28,378 nucleotides of DNA from a virus, in the IMG/VR virus record IMGVR_UViG_3300028829_000677, positions 1 to 28,378 of that record, one strand, 5' to 3'. The notes beneath the pieces are model-generated. The model searched no databases. It was given only the letters and a program-made list of their open reading frames with translations, and was not told where the DNA came from. Below, piece after piece: positions 8,801 through 17,000 of the stretch. The translations under genes and the position numbers were made by a program. The first letter of the stretch is position 1. Every line of letters starts with the position of its first letter.

Positions 8801-9416
8801 AACTTTCGTTGGTAGTGATCTGTCTGTGGGCCAACACGTCTACCTCGGCGATTCCCAACAGATACGTCTTGGCGCTAGCAACGATTTGATCCTAGAGCAT
8901 AACGGTAGCAACGGGGTAATTACCAACAATACCAATCACCTCTACTTACAAAACACGGCGGACGACAAAGACATATACCTCCAGACTGACAACGGTTCAG
9001 GCGGCGTTACAAATTACTTTATGGCTGATGGCTCTACTGGCGAAGCTAAGATGTACCACTACGGGTCTGAGAAGTTTGCTACAAAGACTGGCGGTGCAGA
9101 GGTCACAGGAGACTTTACTGCTACGGGTAACGTCACAGCATACTCTGATGAACGCCTTAAGGAAAACATCAAGCCTATCGAGAATGCTGTTGATAAGGTT
9201 AAGCAGCTTCGTGGTGTAACTTATGACTGGAAAGAAACAGGTAAGGCTAGTGTAGGTGTTATTGCTCAAGAAGTAGAGGTTGTTTTACCCGAACTTGTAG
9301 TAGAAAACGAAGAGTACAAGTCTGTAGACTATGGCAAGCTTACTTCTGTTCTTATTGAAGCTATTAAAGATCAACAGAAACAGATTGATGAGCTTAAAGC
9401 TAAGTTAGGAGAATAA
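5853..9416 (+). CDS. Large tail fibre/spike with C-terminal S74 self-cleaving chaperone
   Basis: A 1187-residue modular fibre. Residues 1-50 carry the VPSTGDLEPGELAVNLADQKIY attachment motif common in phage fibres. DGSGSGLDADTLDG-type linkers occur near 239, 346 and 462, flanking a pyocin-knob-like segment (about 270-345, WYTVYNARHNN ... YGAWAKIWNS). Four copies of an LGxSNDLxIEHxG beta-repeat begin near 500, 673, 854 and 1004, three followed by NYFxADGSTGEAxxYHYGSxK. The C-terminus is a peptidase S74 intramolecular chaperone. The YSDERLKENI motif places the autocleavage Ser at S1098 and its partner Lys at K1103, so the last 90 residues should be released after trimer folding. It ends in a coiled coil (IEAIKDQQKQIDELKAKL). 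It is the likely main adhesin. Confidence 0.93.
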   Translation: MATKIIHKKSSVASSVPSTGDLEPGELAVNLADQKIYSKTTGGAIIEMAPSGVTESIVETAKNVSGVSLAIGAPVYQSGTSGNAMEVQAARADTSSSMPAVGLLNSTLADEAEGSITLVGLLKGLNTTSYSEGDTLYIAATGGLTATPPTGESNLIQNIGKVVKVHASNGSIMVTGAGRSNATPNLDNGAFFLGNGSNQAVATDFDTAVEANSKIAGIEAGATADQTASEILTAIKTVDGSGSGLDADTLDGIGSSLFVYGTNSNKTTNVSNLSTALPSGFYDANNATGSPASGWYTVYNARHNNIGNNYGSQIACSFHDTQNFYVRNISNNSYGAWAKIWNSSNDGSGSGLDADTLDSIQATSFLRSDANDSFSGTITNSGTFVSSHNSSTPSTNLRLGRDGSQYYTFHGSASGNFLTSVSQTSNPKPVLKFGYSIDGGSTLASNYTLNGSSGTIWHTGNDGAGSGLDADTVDGIEASAFLQTSGGTMTGNLSLGDNDQILLGASNDLTIEHNATNGIIANNTNNLYLTNTVQSDDGSGGIANYFAADGSTGEAMLYHYGSEKLNTKSTGVDITGDLTVDTTTLHVDSTNNRVGIGTNAPAVELHIDGSNPQLRFQVVDDTHKSRIEFCDAAGNIDSQIQGGGSLGSEIDVYGSFHVNSGYNMLFADNSELRFGNSNDLIIEHTGSFADIRNGSGHMYIRNFADDSDVYIQSDNGSGATTNYFVADGSTGEAKLYHYGSAKVTTQSDGAHISGGLTTNDEVTAKVVTYAPSQDAPYMIAATTSYTGAATNAGTYGLQHRYKYDSGGSSRITVDGTIGGVATELWALYGTGNMDVYGSLDVGGNVNLGDNGRLRLGSGNDLDIYHDGGNSYIAETGAGALIFRSNTYSFRNSANTEQVMLASENGAVTLYHDNSAKLATSSIGVDVTGSLHASSTTDASLSSTGHAFQAGSTAGLNLAIDTNEIIARNNGAASPLYLNLGSGTTFVGSDLSVGQHVYLGDSQQIRLGASNDLILEHNGSNGVITNNTNHLYLQNTADDKDIYLQTDNGSGGVTNYFMADGSTGEAKMYHYGSEKFATKTGGAEVTGDFTATGNVTAYSDERLKENIKPIENAVDKVKQLRGVTYDWKETGKASVGVIAQEVEVVLPELVVENEEYKSVDYGKLTSVLIEAIKDQQKQIDELKAKLGE
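6567..9100 (+). repeat. Interspersed coding repeats within the large fibre gene
   Basis: Two repeat families are visible. GACGGCTCTGGATCTGG-type blocks lie at about 6567, 6888 and 7236 (the last diverged). Longer blocks encoding LGASNDLxIEHN plus NYFxADGSTGEA begin at about 7359, 7869, 8412 and 8862. The blocks at 7359-7550 and 8862-9075 are especially alike in DNA. The first type also occurs in the other fibre gene near 11530. Confidence 0.8.
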
Positions 9417-9417
9417 A

Positions 9418-10203
9418 ATGGCCCTACAATCAAGTGGAGCAATCTCCTTAAACGACATTCACATAGAGGCAGGTGGTACAACAGGTACTAATGCTTCTAT
9501 TAACGACTCAGACATCAGGGGCCTTATTAGTAAGGCTTCTGGTGCTACAATGTCATTTAGTGAATGGTATGGTGCTTCTGCTGTTATTACCTTGACATAT
9601 GTGGCTAAAAGCAGTTCATCAGCTACTAGTAGTATTAGTTACCCTACAGGTACATCTTCAGGCGATCTTATTATTGCTTGTATGTCAGACTCTCGTTCAA
9701 ACTTAGGTAGTGCTTTAAGCCCGGATTGTGACATAACTGGCTTTACTCAGCTTAATAACAAAATTGATACTGAGAACCAATCTACAAAGAGCGGCACTGA
9801 GTATTATAGAAGTCGAGTAAGAACCCTGTATAAAATAGCGGGAGCTGAGTCTAGTGCTACTACTTCCTTTAGCGGAAGCGGGGGTATTACTTTGTACACG
9901 TTTACTCCGTCTAGTTCTATTACAACAGTAACTGCTAATAGTTTTGTTAAGGATGACTCCTCAGCTAATGATGTTAGCCTTTCTACTACAGAAAGCCAGC
10001 CGGTTATTCTTGTTGCTAACTCTTGGACTAATGATATAAACGGGACACCGTCCCCTGTTACTGACTTTGCTGATATAGATAGGAATTGTAGTGCGATACT
10101 CTACGATGCGGATGGTACAGCTACTCTTACTGTCGATTTTGATGGCGGTACAGAGACTAACTTTCCACGCTTCAACCATAACGGGTATTTAACATGGTCA
10201 TAA
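9418..10203 (+). CDS. Fibre-like virion protein with short N-terminal anchor motif
   Basis: A 261-residue protein that starts MALQSSGAISLNDIHIEAG and continues to SFSEWYGAS near residue 55. This N-terminal motif recurs in marine phage structural proteins near tail fibres. The remainder is Ser/Thr-rich and beta-patterned, with no recognisable catalytic motif, as expected for an adhesion or receptor-binding domain. The ATG follows the upstream stop by one base, and its own end overlaps the next gene by 10 bases, so it is co-translated with the fibre cluster. Function beyond virion or adhesin is not determined. Confidence 0.8.
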   Translation: MALQSSGAISLNDIHIEAGGTTGTNASINDSDIRGLISKASGATMSFSEWYGASAVITLTYVAKSSSSATSSISYPTGTSSGDLIIACMSDSRSNLGSALSPDCDITGFTQLNNKIDTENQSTKSGTEYYRSRVRTLYKIAGAESSATTSFSGSGGITLYTFTPSSSITTVTANSFVKDDSSANDVSLSTTESQPVILVANSWTNDINGTPSPVTDFADIDRNCSAILYDADGTATLTVDFDGGTETNFPRFNHNGYLTWS

Positions 10204-10724
10204 CATATCATACAGGTAACTTCTCCGATAGCAATCAACAAGCTATTAAGGATTTCATATTTGAGCTAAGTCCTAGATACACTGAAAGTCTAGAGATGGA
10301 GTTTGATTCAATCCTTTCTAAAGCACATTGTTGCTATGCTATTGCTAAAGACGGGGATGCAATCGTTGGGTTGCGCCTCCAGTTTAGCGTAGAAAGTAAT
10401 TTATATCTTACTAATCACACAGAGCTTATTGGCTTTTTAGAGACTGTCCCTACTACTCTTTCATCTTTGGTTGTACCTGCTCATATTTTTGTCAAGAGTG
10501 AATACTTAAACCAAAACATCGGGGCTGAGCTTTCTAAACGCACGGCGCAGTGCAGTATCGACGCTGGCTACGTCTATCAGATTAACTACGGATACGAAAC
10601 ACAAGCTATTTTTAACTACGCACAGAAGATTGGTAATCTAATCGACACTGGCGTAGAAGACTACAGTGACTTCCGTATTTATCTTCGTGAGCTACAAGAT
10701 ACTGTTAACTATGTAAGCCCTTAA
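10194..10724 (+). CDS. GNAT-like acyltransferase embedded in the fibre cluster
   Basis: A 176-residue protein with a GNAT-like pattern. A central strand AIAKDGDAIVGLRLQ (about residues 49-64) is followed by VPAHIFVKSEYLNQNIGAELSKR (about 94-116). The latter resembles motif A, in which acetyl-CoA pyrophosphate binds the R/Q-x-x-G-x-G/A loop; here the loop reads LNQNIGAEL. A strand-loop segment INYGYETQAIFNYAQKIG follows. The start overlaps the upstream gene by 10 bases. Family assignment is moderate because the motif A glycines are only partly kept. It may modify a surface glycan or a virion protein, which is inference. A non-catalytic structural protein remains possible. Confidence 0.6.
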   Translation: MVITYHTGNFSDSNQQAIKDFIFELSPRYTESLEMEFDSILSKAHCCYAIAKDGDAIVGLRLQFSVESNLYLTNHTELIGFLETVPTTLSSLVVPAHIFVKSEYLNQNIGAELSKRTAQCSIDAGYVYQINYGYETQAIFNYAQKIGNLIDTGVEDYSDFRIYLRELQDTVNYVSP

Positions 10725-10746
10725 CACGGCTATTAAAGGAAATATA

Positions 10747-12114
10747 ATGGCACAATTCTCAATCACACTAGATGAGAACCTTTCTGGTCTCAACTACGAT
10801 GGCGTTTTAGAGCAAGCCCTCTCAGCAGTAGATACCTGCCATGCAGGGGCTTCCGCGCCCACAACAGACCTAGCTGCTGGTAAACTATGGCTAGACACTA
10901 CTTCAGGCACTAACTATGATCTTTATATCTATGACGGAACCACTTGGCGTTTAATTGTAGACAACATTACTTCAGGCACTAACTATGATCTTTATATCTA
11001 TGACGGAACCACTTGGCGTTTAATTGTAGACAACATTACTACATCTGGCACAACAACAAAGGCAAGTATTGGTAGCGCCGCTGCACCCTCTTATACTTTC
11101 TCCTCAGACACTAATACTGGTTTATACCGTGCAAGCGAGAATATCCTAGGGTTTTCTACAGCTGGCAGTGCTCGTTTTTATATTAATACTAATGCGATTA
11201 AAGCTATCGGGAGCGGTTCTGCTACTGAACCTGTTTATACATGGAACGGAGACGCGAATACAGGTATGTATCGTCAAGCAGCTGATCGTCTTGGGTTAAC
11301 CGCAGGTGGTGTTCAAAACCTTACTGTTAACGCTACGGGGGTAGGCGTTGGCAATATTGTACCAACATCACCTTTACATGTCAACGGTAATGCTCACTTT
11401 GAAAACAGCATTACAGTAGACGGTACAGTAGACGGTCGTGACGTAGCTTCAGATGGTTCGAAGCTAGATGGTATTGAGTCAGGAGCTACCGCTGATCAGA
11501 CCGCTGCTCAGATCCTAACATCAATTAAGACAGTAGATGGTTCAGGCTCAGGGCTAGATGCTGACACTCTCGATGGTGTCCATGCGTCAGCCCTCGGTGG
11601 CGACCTTGAATTAGTCTTTTCAGACACAAACATCGGCGGTGCTTCTTCAGTATCCGCTGATAACATCTTTGATACCAGTGATCGTAACTACCTTATCTTT
11701 ATGGATAACATCTTACCTGCTACTGATAATACATTTGTGCGGTTTAGGTTTCATAACTCTAGCAGCACAGAGCTTACAGGTAACTACAGGTTTGTTGGGC
11801 TGAGAGGTACTAGCTCTTCAGCTTCCGATCGTTACACTAATAGTTTTGTTCATCTTCATGCTGATGGTCAGTCAAAAGTTGCAACTGACGGTGCTTTTAA
11901 TGGAACTATTACTCTGTATGATCCTTCAGGTGCTACGCGAAGATCCTCTGGAATAGCGAGCGTTGGTCACAGTAACATTACCGGCGACCCGACAATAGTT
12001 CAAACCGCCTTTAGGTATGACGCAGCTAACACAGCAGCGGCGGGCTTCCGGTTATACATGTCAGCGGGTAACTTCACTAGCGGTCGTGTATTTGTTTATA
12101 AGGTAAAATCATAA
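10747..12114 (+). CDS. Tail fibre protein with tandem duplicated knob and lectin-like C-terminus
   Basis: A 455-residue fibre. Residues about 38-52 carry the AAGKLWLDTT ... DLYIYDGTTWRLIV motif, which is present twice because of a perfect 69-bp duplication (23 residues, about residues 52-97). TNTGLYR and ANTGMYR pairs follow, then SPLHVNGNAHFE, and then the GIESGATADQTAAQILTSIKTVDGSGSG linker shared with the 1187-aa fibre. The C-terminal ~180 residues (from LELVFSDT) look like the beta-sandwich domain common at the tips of marine phage fibres. A ribosome site (AAAGGAAAT) precedes the ATG. It is probably a second host-recognition fibre. Confidence 0.88.
   Translation: MAQFSITLDENLSGLNYDGVLEQALSAVDTCHAGASAPTTDLAAGKLWLDTTSGTNYDLYIYDGTTWRLIVDNITSGTNYDLYIYDGTTWRLIVDNITTSGTTTKASIGSAAAPSYTFSSDTNTGLYRASENILGFSTAGSARFYINTNAIKAIGSGSATEPVYTWNGDANTGMYRQAADRLGLTAGGVQNLTVNATGVGVGNIVPTSPLHVNGNAHFENSITVDGTVDGRDVASDGSKLDGIESGATADQTAAQILTSIKTVDGSGSGLDADTLDGVHASALGGDLELVFSDTNIGGASSVSADNIFDTSDRNYLIFMDNILPATDNTFVRFRFHNSSSTELTGNYRFVGLRGTSSSASDRYTNSFVHLHADGQSKVATDGAFNGTITLYDPSGATRRSSGIASVGHSNITGDPTIVQTAFRYDAANTAAAGFRLYMSAGNFTSGRVFVYKVKS
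10900..11037 (+). repeat. Perfect 69-bp tandem duplication in fibre gene
   Basis: Copy 1 is 10900-10968 and copy 2 is 10969-11037, identical at every base. Each encodes 23 residues around NYDLYIYDGTTWRLIVDN. The absence of any synonymous difference means the duplication is very recent, or it is an assembly artefact. Confidence 0.95.
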
Positions 12115-12407
12115 TGGACTTAGTTTATAAAAGAGTTAACGGTGAAACCGTACAACTAGTAGGTGACGAACTTGCTGAATATCATGCTTTACAAAACGAA
12201 TGGGAAGCTAGCCGAGACTATCGTGCTGCTAAAGGAATTCGTGCTGAGCGTGATAACCTACTAAATGAAACTGACTGGGTTGTTACGAAAGCAGCAGAAG
12301 AAGGTGTTGCGGTTTCTGAAGAATGGCGTACTTACCGCTTAGAGCTTCGTAATATTCCCTCTCAAGAAGGATTCCCACACCATATTGTGTGGCCTACAAA
12401 ACCATAA
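12114..12407 (+). CDS. Phage tail assembly chaperone-like protein
   Basis: A 97-residue protein. Its C-terminal half reads RDNLLNETDWVVTKAAEEG ... WRTYRLELRNIPSQEGFP ... VWPTKP. This matches the pattern I recall for the phage tail assembly chaperone family (PF16778-like: RDxLLxxTDW, WxxYRxxLRxIPxQxGFPxxVxWPxxP). Such proteins sit directly after fibre genes and assist fibre folding or attachment. Its ATG overlaps the fibre stop (TAATG), typical of a fibre/chaperone pair. Confidence 0.85.
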   Translation: MDLVYKRVNGETVQLVGDELAEYHALQNEWEASRDYRAAKGIRAERDNLLNETDWVVTKAAEEGVAVSEEWRTYRLELRNIPSQEGFPHHIVWPTKP

Positions 12408-12418
12408 AGAGTATTAAT

Positions 12419-12883
12419 ATGTATTATTCAGACTTGTTTATTGAAGAATGTATCGAGAAAACTAAAGACAAGCTTGAAGTACTCAGCAAAGAAGCCGGGG
12501 AAGTTATCCCCGGTTTTAACTGTTGTTGGGTTCTTGCTAAGTTTTATATTAGTGAGTTAAAGAAAGAAGAAGACCGCAACAAAGGCTTTATTACAAAGTT
12601 TAAAGACTCTAAGGAGTTTCAAAACCTACTAAAGCAAAATGGCTATGAGGGAATAGTCGCATTTGCTAAGTCAGAAGGATTTGAAGTTATGGATAAGTCT
12701 TCACTAGTTTTAAGTGGCGATATCGGAATACATTTCGGGCCAGATAGGTCTATTTGCACTACTATAGCACATAACAAATTTTGGCTTGGCGTTGATGATA
12801 CAAAAGGATGGGCTTACGGCCCTAAAATAAATCGTATTGAACGCCGCAGATTATTCTTATTTAGACCACAACAAGGGGTATAG
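12419..12883 (+). CDS. Tail assembly protein, NlpC/P60-like (DUF6950-like)
   Basis: A 154-residue protein. I place the start at ATG 12419 (MYYSDLF) because AAAGAG lies 7 bases upstream; an alternative GTG at 12389 would overlap the previous gene by 19 bases. The segment PGFNCCWVLAKFYISEL resembles the Cys-helix of NlpC/P60-like tail proteins. Later SGDIGIHFG and FWLGVDDTKGWAYGP fit the GDxxxx ... G-x-D ... G pattern I associate with the DUF6950 family. In lambda-type tails the equivalent (gpK) acts near the tip and may cut peptidoglycan on entry. A catalytic His is not obvious, so activity is uncertain. Confidence 0.6.
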   Translation: MYYSDLFIEECIEKTKDKLEVLSKEAGEVIPGFNCCWVLAKFYISELKKEEDRNKGFITKFKDSKEFQNLLKQNGYEGIVAFAKSEGFEVMDKSSLVLSGDIGIHFGPDRSICTTIAHNKFWLGVDDTKGWAYGPKINRIERRRLFLFRPQQGV

Positions 12884-12887
12884 CACA

Positions 12888-13502
12888 ATGGCTACCTACA
12901 CATACAATGGCAATACTATTATTGCACCTATAACATTTAGCTCCAATGAGCCTGTGTTCGTTTCTGAGTCTATCTCTCTAAAACAAAACAGGGTCTCCCA
13001 AGGCGCACAACGCTGGGAGCTATCCTTTCAAGTACAAAACAATTCATCAAGCGCGGACCTTCTTATCGGTACAGTCGATGAGATTGATAACGCAGCCACA
13101 ATGATTATGCCACAGCTTAAAGACGTTGCTGATGAAGCTAACGCCCTAGGTGTCGTTGCTTCTAACGCGAGTTATTCCGCCGGTACCACAAGCATTCAAA
13201 TTCGGGTTTCATCTGTTACTTCGGGTAAGATCCCTAAAGGCTCATTCGTTAAATGGTCTAATCATTCTAAAGTATACTTACTAAAAGAAGAACTAGACAT
13301 TGAGGCTATTGGCGCAGGTAACACACAAACAGTTGATTTCTACCCTGCCTTAAAGGCCGACATTAACTCCTCTACATTCCTACAGTGGGGTAACTCCTGT
13401 GTAATTACTTACTACCGTGATGTTTCAGATGTTGCAGGTATTACCTATCAAGATGGGGTAATGTATAACGCGGGAACTATTAGTTTAGTCGAGGCATTGT
13501 AA
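12888..13502 (+). CDS. Putative minor tail protein in the tail-tip module
   Basis: A 204-residue protein starting MATYTYNGNTIIAPITF. ATG 12888 is preferred because AAGGGG lies about 9 bases upstream and it follows the previous stop by 4 bases; an in-frame upstream ATG at 12837 would overlap by 47 bases. It is beta-rich with no membrane segment. Its order (before a hub-like protein and the J-like tip) is where distal tail proteins lie in lambda-type siphoviruses, so a Dit or gpM-like role is possible. I do not recognise its family from sequence. Confidence 0.7.
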   Translation: MATYTYNGNTIIAPITFSSNEPVFVSESISLKQNRVSQGAQRWELSFQVQNNSSSADLLIGTVDEIDNAATMIMPQLKDVADEANALGVVASNASYSAGTTSIQIRVSSVTSGKIPKGSFVKWSNHSKVYLLKEELDIEAIGAGNTQTVDFYPALKADINSSTFLQWGNSCVITYYRDVSDVAGITYQDGVMYNAGTISLVEAL

Positions 13503-14059
13503 TGAGAACCTTTTCAAGTAACGCACAAACTGCCTTAGCGGAAAGTCTTGTTGACTACTATACATTGATTGATTTGAACCTTAATTCTGATTACTACCTT
13601 ACAGATTATGCTACAAACTTAACTATTGGTTCTACTACTTACTTGTCTTCTTCTGTATTGGTTGAAATCTCACCACCAAGAAACAGCACAGTAGTTGACC
13701 GAGCGCCTTACAAGATTGTCCTAGATGATCAGAGTAATGAGTTCCAGAATGAAATGCGAGCTAATATTATCGGAATGCCTATCCGTATCCGGATTGGATT
13801 CTTTGATAGTAACGATCAGCCATACACCTCTGAAAGTGATCTTGTAACTGTTTATAAGGGTCGTGTTGACTCTCCTGCTATTAACAACAATATGGAGAAC
13901 AAGTACGCGGCTATTGAAGGGTCTTCCCCTATGGCAGACTTAGACTCTACAAAACCGTTGTTTGTATCTAAAGACGGTATGGATCAGTTTAGTTTGACCG
14001 ACACTTCCTTTGACAAAATGTTTAAGAACGATGTCGAAGTAAAATGGGGGAAAATCTAA
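13502..14059 (+). CDS. Putative tail hub / minor tail protein (gpL-like position)
   Basis: A 185-residue protein starting MRTFSSNAQTALAESLVDYYTLIDL and continuing through TIGSTTYLSSSVLVEISPPRN. This N-terminal pattern (a short helix, then a strand with F or Y specifying a described tail element, then VDRAPYKIVLDD) resembles DUF2163/gpL-type minor tail proteins. Its ATG overlaps the preceding stop (TAATG) and its end overlaps the J-like gene. No iron-sulfur Cys cluster, as lambda gpL has, is present. Role: probably the baseplate hub linking the tail tube to the tip. Confidence 0.7.
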   Translation: MRTFSSNAQTALAESLVDYYTLIDLNLNSDYYLTDYATNLTIGSTTYLSSSVLVEISPPRNSTVVDRAPYKIVLDDQSNEFQNEMRANIIGMPIRIRIGFFDSNDQPYTSESDLVTVYKGRVDSPAINNNMENKYAAIEGSSPMADLDSTKPLFVSKDGMDQFSLTDTSFDKMFKNDVEVKWGKI

Positions 14060-17000
14060 TGACAGGAGTTGAAATACTCGTTGTAGCGCAGATCGTTTTA
14101 ACCGTTGCGTCTATTACTTACCAACAAATTCAAGCTAACAAAGCAAAGAAAGCTGCTGACAAAAACCGTGGCTTTAGGTTTACCGTTGGTGGTGAAGCAA
14201 CCACGGCACCTGTTGTTTATGGTAAACAAATGGTAGGTGGTGTTCACAACAACCCTATTGTATCTAGCGATTATGAACACGCAGCTATTGACGCAGGTGG
14301 TACCGAGTTTAGCCGTCAGTTAGCATCAAGCATTGACGGTAAAAAGAATGAATATCTCTTTATTCAGCTTGCTTTAGCGGCAGAAGGTCTTAATGATTTC
14401 AAGCACCTTAATGTTAACTCTAAACCCTTCACTCACAGGGACTTTAAAGGTAAGCGTAAGGGTCATCGTATTCATGCTTACAAAGATGGTCTTTCTTCTG
14501 GCACAGATAGTATGGCAGCAGCAAACGGTTATCCTACAACAAACAACTTTACTGGTTTCGCGAATGCTCACGCAGCGTTCCGTCTTGACCGTAAGAACTC
14601 GCAATATAACGGTATTCCTAACCTACAGTTCTTTGTGGAAGGCAAGAAGTTAAAGTATGTTAGCGTAACCAATACTCTAGTAAGCACGGAGCGTTATGAC
14701 GGTAATACTGACTCAGGTTGTACGAACCACAATATTGGTAATAACCCTGCTTATGTTCTTCTTGACTACCTAATGAACGCTAATCATGGGGCAGGTGTTC
14801 CTGAAAGTGAAATAGATCTACCTTCTTTCCGCGCTTCTGCTATCGTATGTGATACTACAGTAGCTACTGGAAAAAGTGTAGCAGGCCGAGTAAATGGTTC
14901 ACTACCTGTTGAATTAGCAGGGTCACTACCTGATCCGGATGGTAATAGCGGTCTAGAAGACAAGATCCTTAAAGTAGGTGATGTTTATTATGAGTGGACA
15001 AAGACGGGTGGTAGTTTCGACAGGGAAAGTTCTTTAGAAGGAGAATGGAATGTAGTAACTCTTCCTACTCGTGACGTTCCCTTATATGAATGTAATATCT
15101 CTTTAGACACACAAGAAACTGTTCGTGATAACATTAATAAAATCCTTTCTACAATGGACTTCGCAGAGTTAACTTGGAATTCAGAAGGCAAGTATCAGCT
15201 AAGTGTCAACTACCCTACCAACCAAACAGAACTTGAGGCTTTAGTAGACCCTTCTCATGTATTCGGCGACGAGGATATTGTTCGTGATTCATTTGATATC
15301 GGTTTCTATACTGCTAATGAGCGGTTTAACCAGTTTACTATCTCTTTTAGAAACGAGCATGAGGACTTTAACCAAGACAGTATTACTTGGCCCGCTCGTA
15401 CTAGTAGTGTTTATACAACCTACTTAGACGACGATAACGGTGTTTTTCTCAATGGTAGCGACACTATCGACGGTATCACAGACCCTTATCACGCCAAGGC
15501 TAAGGCCGAACAGATTGTTCGTGCTTCTCGTGCGCAAAATTCAGTATCATTTGTTCTAAACAAAGCAGGTCTAACAGTGGAACCCGGTGACTTAATTAAG
15601 GTTACTTGTTCAGTTGCTGGTGTAACAGATGAGATTTACCGTGTTCAAGCTATCTCTATCACTTCCGATTTCAACTGTAAGATTGAAGCTTACTCTTTCT
15701 CTTGGGACTTCCTTGCTTGGAATGTTGGGGATGGTGCTGTTAATGCCCCCGGTGCGGAAAGAGACTTTGTAGAATTCAAAGTAGATGATGTAGAAAATGT
15801 TGCATATGTTGCAGGTAGTGATACCTCAGACTATAACATTGGTAAGCTGACTTGGGACTTCCCAACAGACTTTAATGCTGAAAAGGTTAAGATTTATCAA
15901 AAGCTATCTTCTGCTTCGGACTATGTTTATATAGGTGAAACACAGGCTGATGAGTTTTTTATTCCGTTTTTAGAAAATGGTACTTACGATTTTGAGCTTG
16001 AAAGTGTTTCTCCTCTCGGTTCTGTTAATGATGGCGTAGAACTTACTAACGTATCAGTAACAAACGAGCCAGAAGAAGTAGCTAATATTGTTGCCGCTGA
16101 AGAGCTATATTATACTAACGTTGCAGCAGGTGTAAAATCTAAACTAATTATTAACTGGGATTCACCTACATCTGGTGTTGCTCCTCTTCTATTCAGAGTT
16201 TCTATTAAACCTGCCGCTGACTCTACTTACGTTCATGTATTAGACGTAGGTAAAGGCAGTACTAACGAGGCTGAAATCTTTGACCTTGAGGCAGGTATCT
16301 ACGATATTAAGATTGAAACCGTTTCTTTCAGGGGTATTGTAAGCACAGGGGTTATTCTTCGTAAGACTGTTGCAGGTAAGTCAACCTTACCTTCAGATCC
16401 TACAGGCTTTACAGGTAACCTCAACGGTGAAAACATTTCACTAAGCTGGAATTTACCAACTGCTAACAATGACCTTGATGTTGTTTATGGCGGTTCTTCA
16501 CAGATTCGTTATTCTTCTTCAACCGATGGTTCTGCTTCTTGGGAGTCATCTGTTACTCTTGTGGAATCTCTTGCAGGCGCTGTTACTAACAAAACAGTGC
16601 CGACCCTACCGGGAACATATTTGATTAAGTTTGAGGACTCCTCTGGTAACCTTTCTGCTAACGCTGCTACCTTTATTAGTACATTCATTGACCCTAACTT
16701 TAATGTTGTTACTACAGTTGATGAAAATACTGGCGGATTTACAGGTACTAAAACTAACTGTTCAGTTGTTAGCGGGGACTTAGTACTTAACTCAGGTCAG
16801 ACAGAAATGACTTATGAGTTTGCTAACACAGTAAACCTTAACGAATCTACCATTGTCAGGTTAACTCCAGACTTTAATGCTGTTGCTACTCAAAGAAACC
16901 AAGCAATGAAGGACTACACAAGCATTGCTTCTGTTCCTCGATTTGCAGGTAGTATTGAGCCAGCAGCTATTACCGTCTATGTTAAGACATCAGAAGATAA

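Noticed and set aside
6567-9100. Regularly repeated blocks that could suggest a CRISPR array
   Set aside because: The blocks are long, diverged, in frame and encode fibre motifs; spacing is irregular and there are no short identical direct repeats with unique spacers.
12389-12418. GTG start for the NlpC/P60-like gene
   Set aside because: It overlaps the upstream gene by 19 bases and lacks a ribosome site; ATG 12419 has AAAGAG 7 bases upstream.
12837-12887. Upstream ATG for the 12888 minor tail gene
   Set aside because: It overlaps the preceding gene by 47 bases; ATG 12888 has AAGGGG at proper spacing.
14044-14058. Upstream ATG for the J-like tip gene
   Set aside because: ATG 14059 forms the TAATG overlap used by neighbouring genes and has GGGGA upstream.
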